A program made the translations under genes and the position numbers. Below the pieces are notes generated by a model. It ran no database searches. It saw only the letters and a program-made list of their open reading frames with translations, and was not told the origin of the DNA. This document shows, one piece after another, positions 35,947 through 46,147 of a stretch of 64,000 nucleotides of DNA (positions are counted from its first letter, which is position 1; every line of letters begins with the position of its first letter). This stretch comes from Deinobacterium chartae (lineage in GTDB: Bacteria; Deinococcota; Deinococci; Deinococcales; Deinococcaceae): NCBI RefSeq assembly GCF_014202645.1, contig NZ_JACHHG010000002.1, positions 288,180-352,179 of the forward strand, read 5' to 3'.

Positions 35947-36034
35947 AGAGCGTTCGCGTGGTGCGACCGGGGTGCGCTTGCAGCTGCACGCCGAGTTCAA
36001 CCCTTTTTGGGAACGGGGACTCAAGGCGTGCCAT
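35945..36034 (-). CDS. putative thrS leader peptide (29 codons)
   Basis: ATG 36034 lies 6 nt after TACACT (itself 18 nt from TTGCGT), so the ORF would be translated from a leaderless mRNA. It encodes MARLESPFPKRVELGVQLQA and then HPGRTTRTL-stop: three Thr codons (ACC, ACG, ACG) in the last five sense codons, directly in front of a hairpin and 105 nt before thrS. Such an arrangement is how amino-acid leader peptides control attenuation; ribosome stalling at scarce Thr-tRNA would alter pairing downstream. The Thr run is shorter than in E. coli thrL, so this is inferred. It is not long enough to be a stand-alone protein of known type. Confidence 0.5.
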   Translation of the reverse strand: MARLESPFPKRVELGVQLQAHPGRTTRTL

Positions 36035-36040
36035 GGCCGG

Positions 36041-36070
36041 AGTGTAGCCGCAGCCTCGACCGGAACGCAA
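36041..36070 (-). promoter_or_regulatory. promoter of the thrS leader
   Basis: TTGCGT (36065-36070), 18 nt, TACACT (36041-36046); start codon of the leader ORF is 6 nt downstream. Confidence 0.55.
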
Positions 36071-36144
36071 GTGTGCGGCCTGCCTAGGCCAGGGTACCTA
36101 GACCCCGGCGGCGTAGGCCCGGGCCGCACGCCTCACAATCAGAC

Positions 36145-36972
36145 ATGCTGCTTACCTCGACCGACCTTGCCACGCAGCTCGAAACCGCCGAAGCGCTGCA
36201 CCTCGAGGCGCAGGTGCAGGCGCTGCGCACCCTGCGCCCGCAGTTGCCCGCACGGACGCTGCCGGTGGGCGGCGGCATCGCCGCCCTGACCGACCCGGCC
36301 TACGGGCGCAAGCTGAACCACGTCTGCGCATTCGGGATGGGCCAGGAGGTCACCGAAGCGGACCTGTTGGCCCTCGAGGCGCTCTACCACCCGCACGGCC
36401 TGGCCGTCGAGGTGGACCTGTGCCCGCACGCGCACCCCACGGCCCTGCGCGCCCTGGCCGCGCGCGGCTACCGCGCCACCTCCTTCAGCCAGACCTACGC
36501 CTGCCCCCTGGACGCGAATGCCGCGCACCTCTCCCCCGACCTCGAGGTGCGCCCGCTGCACCCCGACGAGGCAGGTGCCTTCGTGGCCGCCTCGAGCGAA
36601 GGTTTCGCGGCGCAACCGAACCCGCGCCCTCTCGAGCTGCTCGAGGTGCTGGCCCGCTGCGCGCTCCTGCGCGCGGACAGCACCGCCTTCGTGGCCCTCA
36701 CAGGCGGCGAGATCGCCGGAACAGCCGCTGTGGCGCGGCTGGACCTCGAGGCCGGACCGGTGGCTTTTTTGTACATCGCCAGCACCCGGCCCGACTTCCG
36801 GGGGCGCGGCGTGCAAGCGGCCCTGCTCCGGGCCCGGCTGGCCCATGCCCGGCAGCAGGGCCAGCAGCTCGCCGTACTCACCACCCGGGTGGGCAATGCC
36901 AGTTCGCGCAACGCCGAACGCGCCGGGTTCCGGCTGGCCTACACCCGCACGACCTTCGTGCGCAGGCCCTGA
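36145..36972 (+). CDS. GNAT-family acetyltransferase (double-domain)
   Basis: 275 aa. The C-terminal half (about 135-275) is a clear GNAT: LEVRPLHPDEAGAF, FVALTGGEIAGTAAVARL, FLYIASTRPDFRGRGVQAALLRARL (acetyl-CoA loop RGRGVQ) and ASSRNAERAGFRLAYTRT. The first half (to about residue 120) is a related, degenerate domain. CACAAT lies 5 nt before the ATG, possibly a leaderless start. Substrate unknown. Divergent from thrS. Confidence 0.85.
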   Translation: MLLTSTDLATQLETAEALHLEAQVQALRTLRPQLPARTLPVGGGIAALTDPAYGRKLNHVCAFGMGQEVTEADLLALEALYHPHGLAVEVDLCPHAHPTALRALAARGYRATSFSQTYACPLDANAAHLSPDLEVRPLHPDEAGAFVAASSEGFAAQPNPRPLELLEVLARCALLRADSTAFVALTGGEIAGTAAVARLDLEAGPVAFLYIASTRPDFRGRGVQAALLRARLAHARQQGQQLAVLTTRVGNASSRNAERAGFRLAYTRTTFVRRP

Positions 36973-36980
36973 AAACAGCG

Positions 36981-37019
36981 CGGAAGCCGGGCAAACCACG
37001 GTGGTTTGCCCGGCTTCCG
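36981..37019. terminator. bidirectional terminator hairpin
   Basis: Arms 36981-36999 and 37001-37019 are exact 19-nt complements around a single G, between convergent genes. Confidence 0.8.
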
Positions 37020-37063
37020 GGGCAGGTCCTGTGCCCGCCAGGGCTTAAAGCCTCCTCAGCGGA

Positions 37064-38725
<1,662 letters not shown>

Positions 38726-38730
38726 AGGCC

Positions 38731-38758
38731 AAACCCGCGTCCAAGACGCGGGTTTTCT
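38731..38758 (+). terminator. terminator of tRNA-Ala
   Basis: CCCGCGTC-CAA-GACGCGGG stem followed by TTTTCTGATTT, starting 6 nt after the CCA end. Confidence 0.92.
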
Positions 38759-38869
38759 GATTTATCCCGTACCACCTCACCCGTCCCAAAACCGATCTCG
38801 TCAAGGCCCGCAAACCACCCGGAGCAGGAATGCCCCGACCACGCTTGGGCATTCCTGCTCCGGGTGAAA

Positions 38870-39634
38870 TCAGGCCTCGTGCATTGGCCCTGGGTTCATC
38901 ACCGCGAAGCTGGCCCCGCCCGGGTCTCTGAGCACCGCCATACGTCCGTAGGGCATGTCAAACGGGGCGACCAGCACCTTGCCGCCCTGCTGTTCGGCGA
39001 CCCGCGCCGCCTCATCCACATCGGGCACGTAAAAGTACGTGAGCCACTCGGAAATGCCTATGGCTTCCCAGTTCTCTGCCATTCCCGAGATGCCGGCGTA
39101 GCCCTGGTCGCCGTGTTTGAGCTGATGATAGTCCATGCCGTCTACGGCCTCGCTGTCCGCGCGGAACAGGGCCGTGTAAAAAGCGAGGGCGGAGGCGGAG
39201 TCCCTGGTGTTCAGCTCCACCCAGACCACACTGCCCGGCTGCTCCCGGGTTTGGGCACCCTGGTGGGCGCCGGCCTGCCACAGACCGAAGCTGGCACCCG
39301 AGGGGTCGCCTATCAGCGCCATCTGCCCTTCCTCCCCGACCTGCTCGGGCCCCATGAGCACCTGTCCACCCAGCTCCCGGGCGCGCTGGACATCCGCAGC
39401 GATATCGTCGCTGGCGAAGTACACGGTCCAGGCGATGGGCATATCGCTGCCCACAGGAACCGGCATGATGCCCGCAGCCGTTTTCCCGCCGTGATGGGCA
39501 ATCACGTAATTTCCGAGTGCGTCGCCCGTATGCTGGTACTGCCAGCCGAACAGTGCGCCGTAGAACGCCTGGGTCTGCTCCGGGGCGGGGGTCGTAAGGT
39601 CGGTCCAACTCGGCTGTCCGGCAGGGTACATCAT
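38870..39634 (-). CDS. VOC-family protein with two glyoxalase-like domains
   Basis: 254 aa from ATG 39634 (AGGAGG 7 nt upstream). Two repeats of the VOC module: residues about 1-115 ([24 protein letters not shown]...[16 protein letters not shown]) and 125-250 ([22 protein letters not shown]...[18 protein letters not shown]). Members are predicted hydroxylases, glyoxalases or resistance proteins; no metal ligand set is decisive. Promoter TTGATG-17-TATTCT lies upstream. Confidence 0.9.
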   Translation of the reverse strand: MMYPAGQPSWTDLTTPAPEQTQAFYGALFGWQYQHTGDALGNYVIAHHGGKTAAGIMPVPVGSDMPIAWTVYFASDDIAADVQRARELGGQVLMGPEQVGEEGQMALIGDPSGASFGLWQAGAHQGAQTREQPGSVVWVELNTRDSASALAFYTALFRADSEAVDGMDYHQLKHGDQGYAGISGMAENWEAIGISEWLTYFYVPDVDEAARVAEQQGGKVLVAPFDMPYGRMAVLRDPGGASFAVMNPGPMHEA

Positions 39635-39667
39635 CGCTGCGCCTCCTGAAATTTGTCTTTCACGCAA

Positions 39668-39696
39668 AGAATAAATCTGATTTCAAAATTCATCAA
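39668..39696 (-). promoter_or_regulatory. promoter of the VOC gene
   Basis: On the minus strand: TTGATG (39691-39696), 17 nt, TATTCT (39668-39673). Confidence 0.6.
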
Positions 39697-39834
39697 TAAC
39701 AGAATTGGCGGATCCCGCTTCGCCTGCTCCCTGCGGCACCTCGCCCTTTCCTCCAGCCTCTGCCTGAAATGCCTACGCCACCTGCCCCTGCGGACCGAAT
39801 GAAGCGTCGCCTACCCTGAACCAGGAGGTGCCCG

Positions 39835-40542
39835 ATGGCCGTATCCCCTTCCTGGACCGCACTGCTGCTCGCTCCGCTGCTGGGCGCGTGCGCCGCTCCC
39901 GCCCAGACTCCCTCCGGCGAAATCCGGGTACTGGTCACCAGCGCTTCGGAACTGCACTCGGTCGTGCTGGCCGCAGCAGGCCACGACCGGCGTGTCGCTC
40001 CGGCCTCTCCCCCGCTGATCCTGACCGATCTGGCACGCCATCCGCACGGCAACCGGCTGTACGCCGTCACCGCCACGGACCTCTACCGCCTGGATCCCGA
40101 AAACGGGCAGACGGTACACGTTGGCCCTCTGGGCACCTCGGACATGCAAGCCCTGGCCTTCGACCCACAGGGGCAACTGTATGGCGGCAGCGACGCGGGA
40201 GTGCTCTACCGGATCGACACCGAAAGCGCAAAGGCCACGGCCATCAATCCCCAGGGCCTGGCCGAGCGCATGATCGGCGACCTGGCCTTCGCGCCGGACG
40301 GCACACTGTACGCCACCCTGGCCGCGCGCCTCTCCGACCGTCTGGTCACGCTCGATCCCGCCAGCGGCCAGGCCACCCACATCGGACTGACCGGGGTGAT
40401 CGGCATCGGCGGCCTGACCTTCCGAAATGAAAAGCTGTACGGCATCACCACCTCGGGCGAACTGCTGACCCTCGAGCGGCGCAGCGGCGAGGCCCGACCG
40501 CTGCGCCGGACGCCCCTCGTCTCGGTGTCCGGCATGGAGTGA
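39835..40542 (+). CDS. putative lipoprotein with beta-propeller-like repeats
   Basis: 235 aa with AGGAGG before the ATG. Lipobox LLGAC at about residue 15-19 predicts lipidation at Cys19. The mature part has WD/NHL-like repeats (LYAVTATDLYRLDPENGQTVHVG, QALAFDPQGQLYGGSDAGVLYRID, LAFAPDGTLYATL, GGLTFRNEKLYGITTSGELLTL), typical of secreted propeller proteins. Ligand unknown. Confidence 0.75.
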   Translation: MAVSPSWTALLLAPLLGACAAPAQTPSGEIRVLVTSASELHSVVLAAAGHDRRVAPASPPLILTDLARHPHGNRLYAVTATDLYRLDPENGQTVHVGPLGTSDMQALAFDPQGQLYGGSDAGVLYRIDTESAKATAINPQGLAERMIGDLAFAPDGTLYATLAARLSDRLVTLDPASGQATHIGLTGVIGIGGLTFRNEKLYGITTSGELLTLERRSGEARPLRRTPLVSVSGME

Positions 40543-40576
40543 ACCTCGAGGCCGCCACCGGCGACCGCTCAGGCGT

Positions 40577-41068
40577 TCAAGCCAGGTTCAGCGCATAGAG
40601 CCGGACCGTGTACGGCCCCATCACGCGCTTCCCCCGCGCTTCAAAGCCGAAGCTCTCGTAGAAGCGGTGCAGCTTGGGCCGGTCCCAGGCCGTGTCCAGC
40701 CGCAACGAGGGCAGGCCCCGCGCAACCGTTTCCCGGCGCGCCGCCCCGAGGGCCGCGTGTCCGTAACCGCGCCCCTGGTGGTCCGGGTGCACGGCCAGCT
40801 TGTGCAGGTAAAGCGCACTTCCCGGCGGGTCGTCCGGCCAGAACTGCGGGTCGTGCTCGAGCAGGGCAAACGTCGCCACCGCCTCGCCCTCGGGGGTCAG
40901 GGCCAGCCGCAGGGCCTCCAGGGCGTATTCGTCCGCGATGCTCTCGGGGGTCACGTGCTCGGGCTGCCACAGCGCCTCGCCCCGGGCCTCGAGAGCACGC
41001 GCGCTTGCGCTGAGAATAGCGATGAACGTCGAAAAAGTTTCAGAAGTTACCGGCTGGCTGATGAGCAT
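40577..41068 (-). CDS. GNAT-family acetyltransferase
   Basis: 163 aa from ATG 41068; an upstream ATG (41080) lies within a possible -10 box TAGAAT. Motifs: LYLHKLAVHPDHQGRGYGHAAL (acetyl-CoA loop QGRGYG) and LRLDTAWDRPKLHRFYESFGFEARGKRV. Before them a helical extension (IADEYALEALRLALTPEGEAVATFALLEHDPQFW in parts). Substrate unknown. Convergent with the lipoprotein gene. Confidence 0.83.
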   Translation of the reverse strand: MLISQPVTSETFSTFIAILSASARALEARGEALWQPEHVTPESIADEYALEALRLALTPEGEAVATFALLEHDPQFWPDDPPGSALYLHKLAVHPDHQGRGYGHAALGAARRETVARGLPSLRLDTAWDRPKLHRFYESFGFEARGKRVMGPYTVRLYALNLA

Positions 41069-41176
41069 CTCAGCGCACATTCTAAGCGCCCGTCCCGGCG
41101 TGCGGGCGGCGGGCACGGTAAGCTTCCGTATCGCCTCGAGGTACACCGCACACCCCTCGAGAGAAAAGGAGCAGGT

Positions 41177-41986
41177 ATGGAGCAGCGTTTCAGGGAGCAG
41201 GTGGTACTGATTACCGGAGCGGGCGGCGGCATCGGCCGCGCGGTCGCGCTGCGCTTCGCCGCCGAGGGCGCGCGGGTCGCCGTGAACGACCTGCGCGCGC
41301 AGGCGGCACAGGCCGTCAGCGAAGAGATCCGTGCGGCGGGCGGGCAAGCGCTGGCCGTTCCCGCCGACGTTGCCGACCGGGAGTCGGTGGAGGCCATGTT
41401 CGACGCGGTCGAGCGGCATTTCGGCTACGTGGACGTGCTGCTCAACAACGCGGGCCTGATCAGCGAGGACCGCCACTTCCTCGAGGGCGACGAGGCGTGG
41501 TGGGACCGGGTGCAGCGCGTGAACCTCAAGAGCGTGTTTTTGTGCTCGCACCGCGCGGCGCGGATCATGGCCCGCCGCCGGCGCGGGGTGATCCTCACCA
41601 CCTCCTCGGGCGGAGCGACCCGCGCCCACCGCGGCAACGTCGCCTACGACGCCACCAAGGGCGGCATCGAGGCCATGACCCGCGCCATGGCGCTGGACCT
41701 CGCTCCCTACGGCATCCGGGTGAACGGCGTGGTGCCGGGGCTGATCAACACCTACGGCCTCAGCGGCGAGGTGCTGCGCGAGCGCGAGGCGGTCGTTCCG
41801 CTGGGCCGCTACGGCACCGCCGAGGACCTGGTGGGAGCCGCGACTTTCCTGGCCTCGAGCGACGCGGCCTACATCACCGGGCAGTTCATCGTGGTAGACG
41901 GCGGGGTGCTGGCGCAGCAGCGCTCGGCGAACGTGGATACCTTCCCGCTCTCGCGCTTTCCCACCATCGAGCCGGACCTGGCTTAA
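41177..41986 (+). CDS. short-chain dehydrogenase/reductase
   Basis: 269 aa with AAAGGAG before the ATG. Classical SDR: TGAGGGIGRAVAL, LLNNAGLI, catalytic Ser in TTSSGGATRAHRG, YDATKGG (YxxxK) and FIVVDGGVL. Followed 6 nt later by an FAD-dependent amine/amino-acid oxidase on the same strand, so the two likely act on one substrate. Exact reaction unknown. Confidence 0.93.
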   Translation: MEQRFREQVVLITGAGGGIGRAVALRFAAEGARVAVNDLRAQAAQAVSEEIRAAGGQALAVPADVADRESVEAMFDAVERHFGYVDVLLNNAGLISEDRHFLEGDEAWWDRVQRVNLKSVFLCSHRAARIMARRRRGVILTTSSGGATRAHRGNVAYDATKGGIEAMTRAMALDLAPYGIRVNGVVPGLINTYGLSGEVLREREAVVPLGRYGTAEDLVGAATFLASSDAAYITGQFIVVDGGVLAQQRSANVDTFPLSRFPTIEPDLA

Positions 41987-41992
41987 GGAGCG

Positions 41993-43117
41993 ATGATGAA
42001 CCTCAGGCCCGACGCGGTGGTGGTGGGTGCCGGCATCGTAGGAGCGGCGTGCGCGCTTCGGCTGGCCGAGCGCGGCCTCAGGGTCAGCGTTCTCGAGCAG
42101 GCCGAGTCGCCGGCTGCGGGCTCCACCGCCCGCAGCGTGGCAGGCGTGCGCGCACAGTTCGCCACCCGCACCAACATCTTGCTCTCGCAGCGCAGCATCG
42201 CCGAGTACGCGGCCCTGCCCGAGGCGGGCTACTGCGCCTCCGGATATCTGCTGCTGTTTTCTGCGGTGCAGTGGACGGCCCATCAGGCAGCCCTGGCGTT
42301 GCAACGCTCGCTGGGCGTGCCGGTCCGGGCCCTCTCGCCCCTCGAGGCACAGCGCATCACGCCGTTTGATCCCGAGGGCATCGCCGGTTGCAGCTTCTGC
42401 CCGACCGACGGCAGCGTGGACCCGCACGGCATCACCTTCGCCTACCTGCGCGGCGCGGCGCGGCGCGGTGCCGAGCTGCACACCGCCACCCCGCTGACCG
42501 CCGTCACGCGCTCGGGCGGCGTCTGGCGGCTGCACACCCCGCGCGGCACCCTCGAGGCCCCGCTGCTGGTCAACGCCGCCGGAGCGTGGTCCGGCGAGGT
42601 GGCGGCCCTGGCCGGGCTGGACGTTCCCGTGATCCCTGCCCGCCGCATGGTCTTCGCGACCGGTCCGCTGGGGCGCCACCTGGGGTATCCGATGACCTTC
42701 GACCTGACCAGCGGGGTTTACCTGCGCTCCGAGGGCGAGCGGCTGATCCTGGGGCGCGCCGATGTGGCCGACAGCGGCTGGCGGGAGGGCATGAACTGGG
42801 ACTGGCTCGAACCCACCCTCGAGGCGGCCCTGGCGCGTTTTCCGTGGCTGGAACAGGCCACGCTGGACCGCCGCGCCAGCTGGTGGGGGTACTACGAAGT
42901 GACCCCGGACCACGCCCCGATCCTGGGCCGCATGCCGGGTGCGGACGGCTGGATCAACGCCTGCGGCTTCTCCGGCCACGGGGTGATGCACGCAGCGGCA
43001 GTAGGGCACGTGATCGCGCAAGAAGCGCTGGGCGAGCCTGCCTCGGTCAACATCGATGCGCTCCGGTACGAACGCTTCGGACAAGCCCAAGCCGGCTTGC
43101 ACGATCTGCAGCTGTAG
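41993..43117 (+). CDS. FAD-dependent oxidoreductase of the D-amino-acid/glycine oxidase family
   Basis: 374 aa with AAGGAG before the start; ATG 41993 or 41996. Dinucleotide motif VVVGAGIVGAACALRLAERG, then SPAAGSTARSVAGVRAQFATR (FAD contact) and, near the end, GWINACGFSGHGVMHAAAVG. Such enzymes oxidise sarcosine, glycine or D-amino acids to imines with O2 or another acceptor. Pairs with the preceding SDR, suggesting a small amine/amino-acid catabolic unit. Confidence 0.9.
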   Translation: MMNLRPDAVVVGAGIVGAACALRLAERGLRVSVLEQAESPAAGSTARSVAGVRAQFATRTNILLSQRSIAEYAALPEAGYCASGYLLLFSAVQWTAHQAALALQRSLGVPVRALSPLEAQRITPFDPEGIAGCSFCPTDGSVDPHGITFAYLRGAARRGAELHTATPLTAVTRSGGVWRLHTPRGTLEAPLLVNAAGAWSGEVAALAGLDVPVIPARRMVFATGPLGRHLGYPMTFDLTSGVYLRSEGERLILGRADVADSGWREGMNWDWLEPTLEAALARFPWLEQATLDRRASWWGYYEVTPDHAPILGRMPGADGWINACGFSGHGVMHAAAVGHVIAQEALGEPASVNIDALRYERFGQAQAGLHDLQL

Positions 43118-43233
43118 TACGAGCAGTACCACTGACCTCGGGCAGTCCCGGGAAGCTCCCAGGACATACCTCCTCGCGGCCTGCCCAAACCTCGGGCATT
43201 TTATGGTAGCGTTGCGCCTCGAGGTTAATCTGC

Positions 43234-44055
43234 GTGGACATCTTTCAAGCCGTCATCCTGGGTATCGTTCAGGGCCTCACCGAGTTCCTGCCCATCTCGA
43301 GCAGTGCGCACCTGCGCGTCTTCCCGGCCCTGTTCGGCTGGCAAGACCCCGGTGCGTCTTTTACCGCCGTCACCCAGATTGGAACCGAGGCAGCGGTCCT
43401 CATCTACTTCCGCAAGGACATCTGGAACATCCTCAGCACCTGGTTCCGCGCCTGGGGCAACCCGGCCCTGCGCGGTGACCTGAATACCCGGCTGGGCTGG
43501 TACATCATCGTGGGCACGCTGCCGCTGGGCATCTTGGGCCTGTTGTTCGAGGACCAGATCAAGACCTCGGTGCGCGACCTGCGGGTGATCGCCGCGACCC
43601 TGATCGGGCTGGGCATCGTGCTGTGGATCGCCGATCGCGTGGGGCGGCAAAACCGCAGCCTCGAGGCCCTCAAGTTGCGCAGCGCTTTCGCGCTGGGCTG
43701 CGCGCAGGCTTTGGCCCTGATTCCGGGCGTGTCGCGCTCGGGGGCAACCATCAGCGCCGGGCTGTTTCTGGGCTTCGACCGCGCTGCCGCCTCGAGGTAC
43801 GCTTTTCTGCTGGCGATCCCGGCGGTGGTGGCCTCGGGCCTGTTCCAGCTTCCCGACGCCTTCTCGGGCGAAGGCCCGGGCTGGGGCCCCACCCTGATCG
43901 CCACCGCGCTGGCCTTCGTGTCCGGATACGCTTCGATCGCGTGGCTGCTGCGTTACATCAGCACCCACAGCTATCTGCCCTTCGTGATCTACCGCATCGC
44001 GCTGGGCCTGCTGATCCTGGTCCTGCTGGCAACCGGGGCGCTGCAACCGATCTAA
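43234..44055 (+). CDS. uppP: undecaprenyl-diphosphatase
   Basis: 273 aa, GTG start (GAGG 9 nt upstream). Seven or eight membrane segments. Signatures [24 protein letters not shown] and [21 protein letters not shown] are the two conserved active-site stretches of BacA/UppP. Recycles the lipid carrier for cell-wall synthesis and gives bacitracin tolerance. -10-like TATGGT at 43202-43207. Closed by a strong terminator. Confidence 0.97.
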   Translation: MDIFQAVILGIVQGLTEFLPISSSAHLRVFPALFGWQDPGASFTAVTQIGTEAAVLIYFRKDIWNILSTWFRAWGNPALRGDLNTRLGWYIIVGTLPLGILGLLFEDQIKTSVRDLRVIAATLIGLGIVLWIADRVGRQNRSLEALKLRSAFALGCAQALALIPGVSRSGATISAGLFLGFDRAAASRYAFLLAIPAVVASGLFQLPDAFSGEGPGWGPTLIATALAFVSGYASIAWLLRYISTHSYLPFVIYRIALGLLILVLLATGALQPI

Positions 44056-44072
44056 AGGCCCTGAGCCCGCTC

Positions 44073-44108
44073 AAGAGGTGCCCCCGGAAGTCCGGGGGCA
44101 CCTCTTTG
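44073..44108. terminator. terminator between convergent uppP and lipoprotein gene
   Basis: Exact 16-nt arms AAGAGGTGCCCCCGGA / TCCGGGGGCACCTCTT with an AG centre; T-rich on both strands. Confidence 0.9.
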
Positions 44109-44119
44109 CGGATGACCCT

Positions 44120-44707
44120 TCAGCGGCTGCGGTAACTGCGGGCAGCGGCGTACAGAAACTGCTCGGCCTGCCGCAAGAAGGTGTTCACCGCGTCCGACAT
44201 CGGACGGTCCTCGAGGACGTTGGCGCTGCGTACGCTGGGGCGGCTGAACGCCGTCTCCTCGGCACGAATCTCGCGGATTGCGATCACCTCACCGCTGCGG
44301 GCATCCAAGACCCGCAGGTTAACGGTCAAACGGCTCATCGGCCACTTCGTCACGCTCGAGGTCAGGTCCGGTTCGAAGGCGGTGATGCTGCCGACCAGTC
44401 GCAGGTCCGAGTTCGGTCGGGCGCCGGGCGTGGCAATCACGGTCTGATCGTTGAAGGTGACCACCGTGCGGTTCGCGGGAGGCTCGACCAGCCGGAACGC
44501 AGCGCTCTGCGCGAGGTGCGAGAGCAGCTTGTCGGTCAGGCGGTTGTGCACCGAGAGCGGGCAACTACGGGTATCGCACGACAGCGGAAAGACCGCCAGC
44601 GAAAGCTGGGGGCCCGGATAGGGCGGCTGTTGCGGACCGGTAACCGTGGGAGCGCAGGCGGCAAGCAGGCTGCTGAGCCCAAGGACGATGAGGGCGCGGC
44701 GTTTCAT
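44120..44707 (-). CDS. putative outer-membrane lipoprotein
   Basis: 195 aa with GGGGAGG before the ATG. Lipobox LLAAC (Cys18) after a short signal peptide. Mature part has the pattern of CsgG/LpoB-like lipoproteins: LAVFPLSC, RLTDKLLSHLAQSAAFRLVE, VGSITAFEPD, RVLDARSGEVIAIREI. No exact family can be assigned. An AT-rich stretch at about 44775-44810 probably carries the promoter. Convergent with uppP. Confidence 0.75.
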   Translation of the reverse strand: MKRRALIVLGLSSLLAACAPTVTGPQQPPYPGPQLSLAVFPLSCDTRSCPLSVHNRLTDKLLSHLAQSAAFRLVEPPANRTVVTFNDQTVIATPGARPNSDLRLVGSITAFEPDLTSSVTKWPMSRLTVNLRVLDARSGEVIAIREIRAEETAFSRPSVRSANVLEDRPMSDAVNTFLRQAEQFLYAAARSYRSR

Positions 44708-44926
44708 AAAACCTCCCCAAAGGACGTTCAGCCCGTGGTTGCAGGGCCTGTTTGCCGTCCGGCGGCCCCGAGCCTCTTAATTTTAACTCATTTTTTAAAC
44801 ATTTTGCCGCTCCTCTTTCGCCGCTGCAGACGTCGGCACCCGGCAGCGCAGGCTGAGGCGCGCACTGCCGGGTGCGATCATCGACCCGCACCTCACTCGA
44901 GGCGAGGGTCTGTGGGTTCGCTGCGC

Positions 44927-45751
44927 TTATTCGGTACGGATCTCGAACTCGGACACGGTGACGTTGAGCAGCGCGTCACCCTCACGGTACGAGCGCGAGT
45001 TCATACGCCCCACGCTGCTCAGGCGTCCCTCAACGAAGCCCTGGCGCTTCAGCTCGGACTGGAAGGCGGCAGGGAAGCCGAACGATCCGTCGTCGCGGGC
45101 GTAGCACACGAAGGTCACATCGTGCTCCTCGTCCTGGCCCATCAGGATCACGGTGGCCGTCGCCTCACGCGTCGGGTTCGACCACGCAAAGTTGGTCTGC
45201 AGGGTGACGGCCTCGCCCGCTGCCGGAGCAGTGAACTTGAGTGCGGCCGTCGAGGGGAACGTCTTGCCCTTCATGGCCGGGAAGCCCCCCTTGGCGCCGG
45301 GAATGTCGATCACCAGCTTGGCGGGCGGCGGGGGCAGCGTCGGGGTTGACGCGGCATACGAGATGGCCGAACCGTTCTTCTGGCGCTGCAACGTGGCATA
45401 CGCGGCTCCGCCCGGGTGCACCGGCAGCGGGTTGCCCGCGTCGAGCGAAACCGGAGCCTTGGGAGTAGCGGTCGCGCCGCTGGCATTGGCCGCCGCCTCT
45501 GCCGCACCATCCCCGCTTTTAAACGCCATGCAGCGCTCCGGAATGCCGGTCGCGGCCGTAGCACCATCCACCTTGTAAAACGATGCCCCCACCGTCGACA
45601 TATCCTGGGTCATTCCGCCGGGCAGCGACACTTTCGAACGCGACAGGTACACGTCACCCTGCTTGGTCACCTTGGGCAGCTTGGACGAATTGGACTGGGC
45701 AACGCTCAGCCCGGCCAGCAGGGTCATCATCAGTACGGTCATGTGTTTCAT
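44927..45751 (-). CDS. secreted hypothetical protein
   Basis: 274 aa from ATG 45751 (AAGGAGAAG upstream); longer in-frame extensions to 46057 have no signal. Signal peptide KHMTVLMMTLLAGLSVAQS. The mature sequence has low complexity (Ala/Pro-rich LPPPPAKLVID) and no family I recognise; two Cys (in 'PERCMAFKSG' and 'VTFVCYARDD') might form a disulfide. Promoter unclear. Confidence 0.65.
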   Translation of the reverse strand: MKHMTVLMMTLLAGLSVAQSNSSKLPKVTKQGDVYLSRSKVSLPGGMTQDMSTVGASFYKVDGATAATGIPERCMAFKSGDGAAEAAANASGATATPKAPVSLDAGNPLPVHPGGAAYATLQRQKNGSAISYAASTPTLPPPPAKLVIDIPGAKGGFPAMKGKTFPSTAALKFTAPAAGEAVTLQTNFAWSNPTREATATVILMGQDEEHDVTFVCYARDDGSFGFPAAFQSELKRQGFVEGRLSSVGRMNSRSYREGDALLNVTVSEFEIRTE

Positions 45752-46147
45752 ACATCTTCTCCTTGGCACCTCTGAGGGCGACCTCGAGGCACAGGTTACG
45801 CATGACCGAATGATTCCAAGATGATGTGCAGCTCCCGCTGTTTTTCGGTCGTAAACACCGGGAGTTCTGCGAGGCCGTGCATGCCCGGCCCGACTCACCG
45901 GCCCGTTCCGGCGTGCAGGGCAAAGTGCCGGACGGCGACCGCGAATACTGCGGTGACATGCCGGATGGCTGCGCCGCCGTCCGGTGTTTCCCGGCCGACA
46001 CCCGAACCGCAAAGCGCTGCTGGCATCCGGCCCGCGCGTCCCGGTTGCCGGTACCACGTGGAGGCGACGGTCACCGGACCGTCATTCCGGCCTCTAGCGG
46101 CCGCCCCGGCCGTGCGGATCGGGTCTCCGGGCACACCGGCGGCCGGT
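45752..46147. other. intergenic region, no gene seen
   Basis: 396 nt upstream of the secreted orphan. Minus-strand TTGGAA-15-TAACCT (about 45800-45827) is a weak candidate promoter for it. I see no tRNA, terminator or small gene with a ribosome site; plus-strand ORFs here have the composition of noncoding frames. Confidence 0.4.

Noticed and set aside
35837-36040. T-box riboswitch for thrS
   Set aside because: No specifier-loop/T-box core such as the TGGN anti-terminator bulge or the conserved GNTG/AGTA elements was found; the leader-peptide arrangement fits better.
40577-43132. 851-codon open frame on the minus strand
   Set aside because: Only the last 163 codons are a real GNAT gene; the rest is the shadow of the SDR and FAD-oxidase genes on the plus strand.
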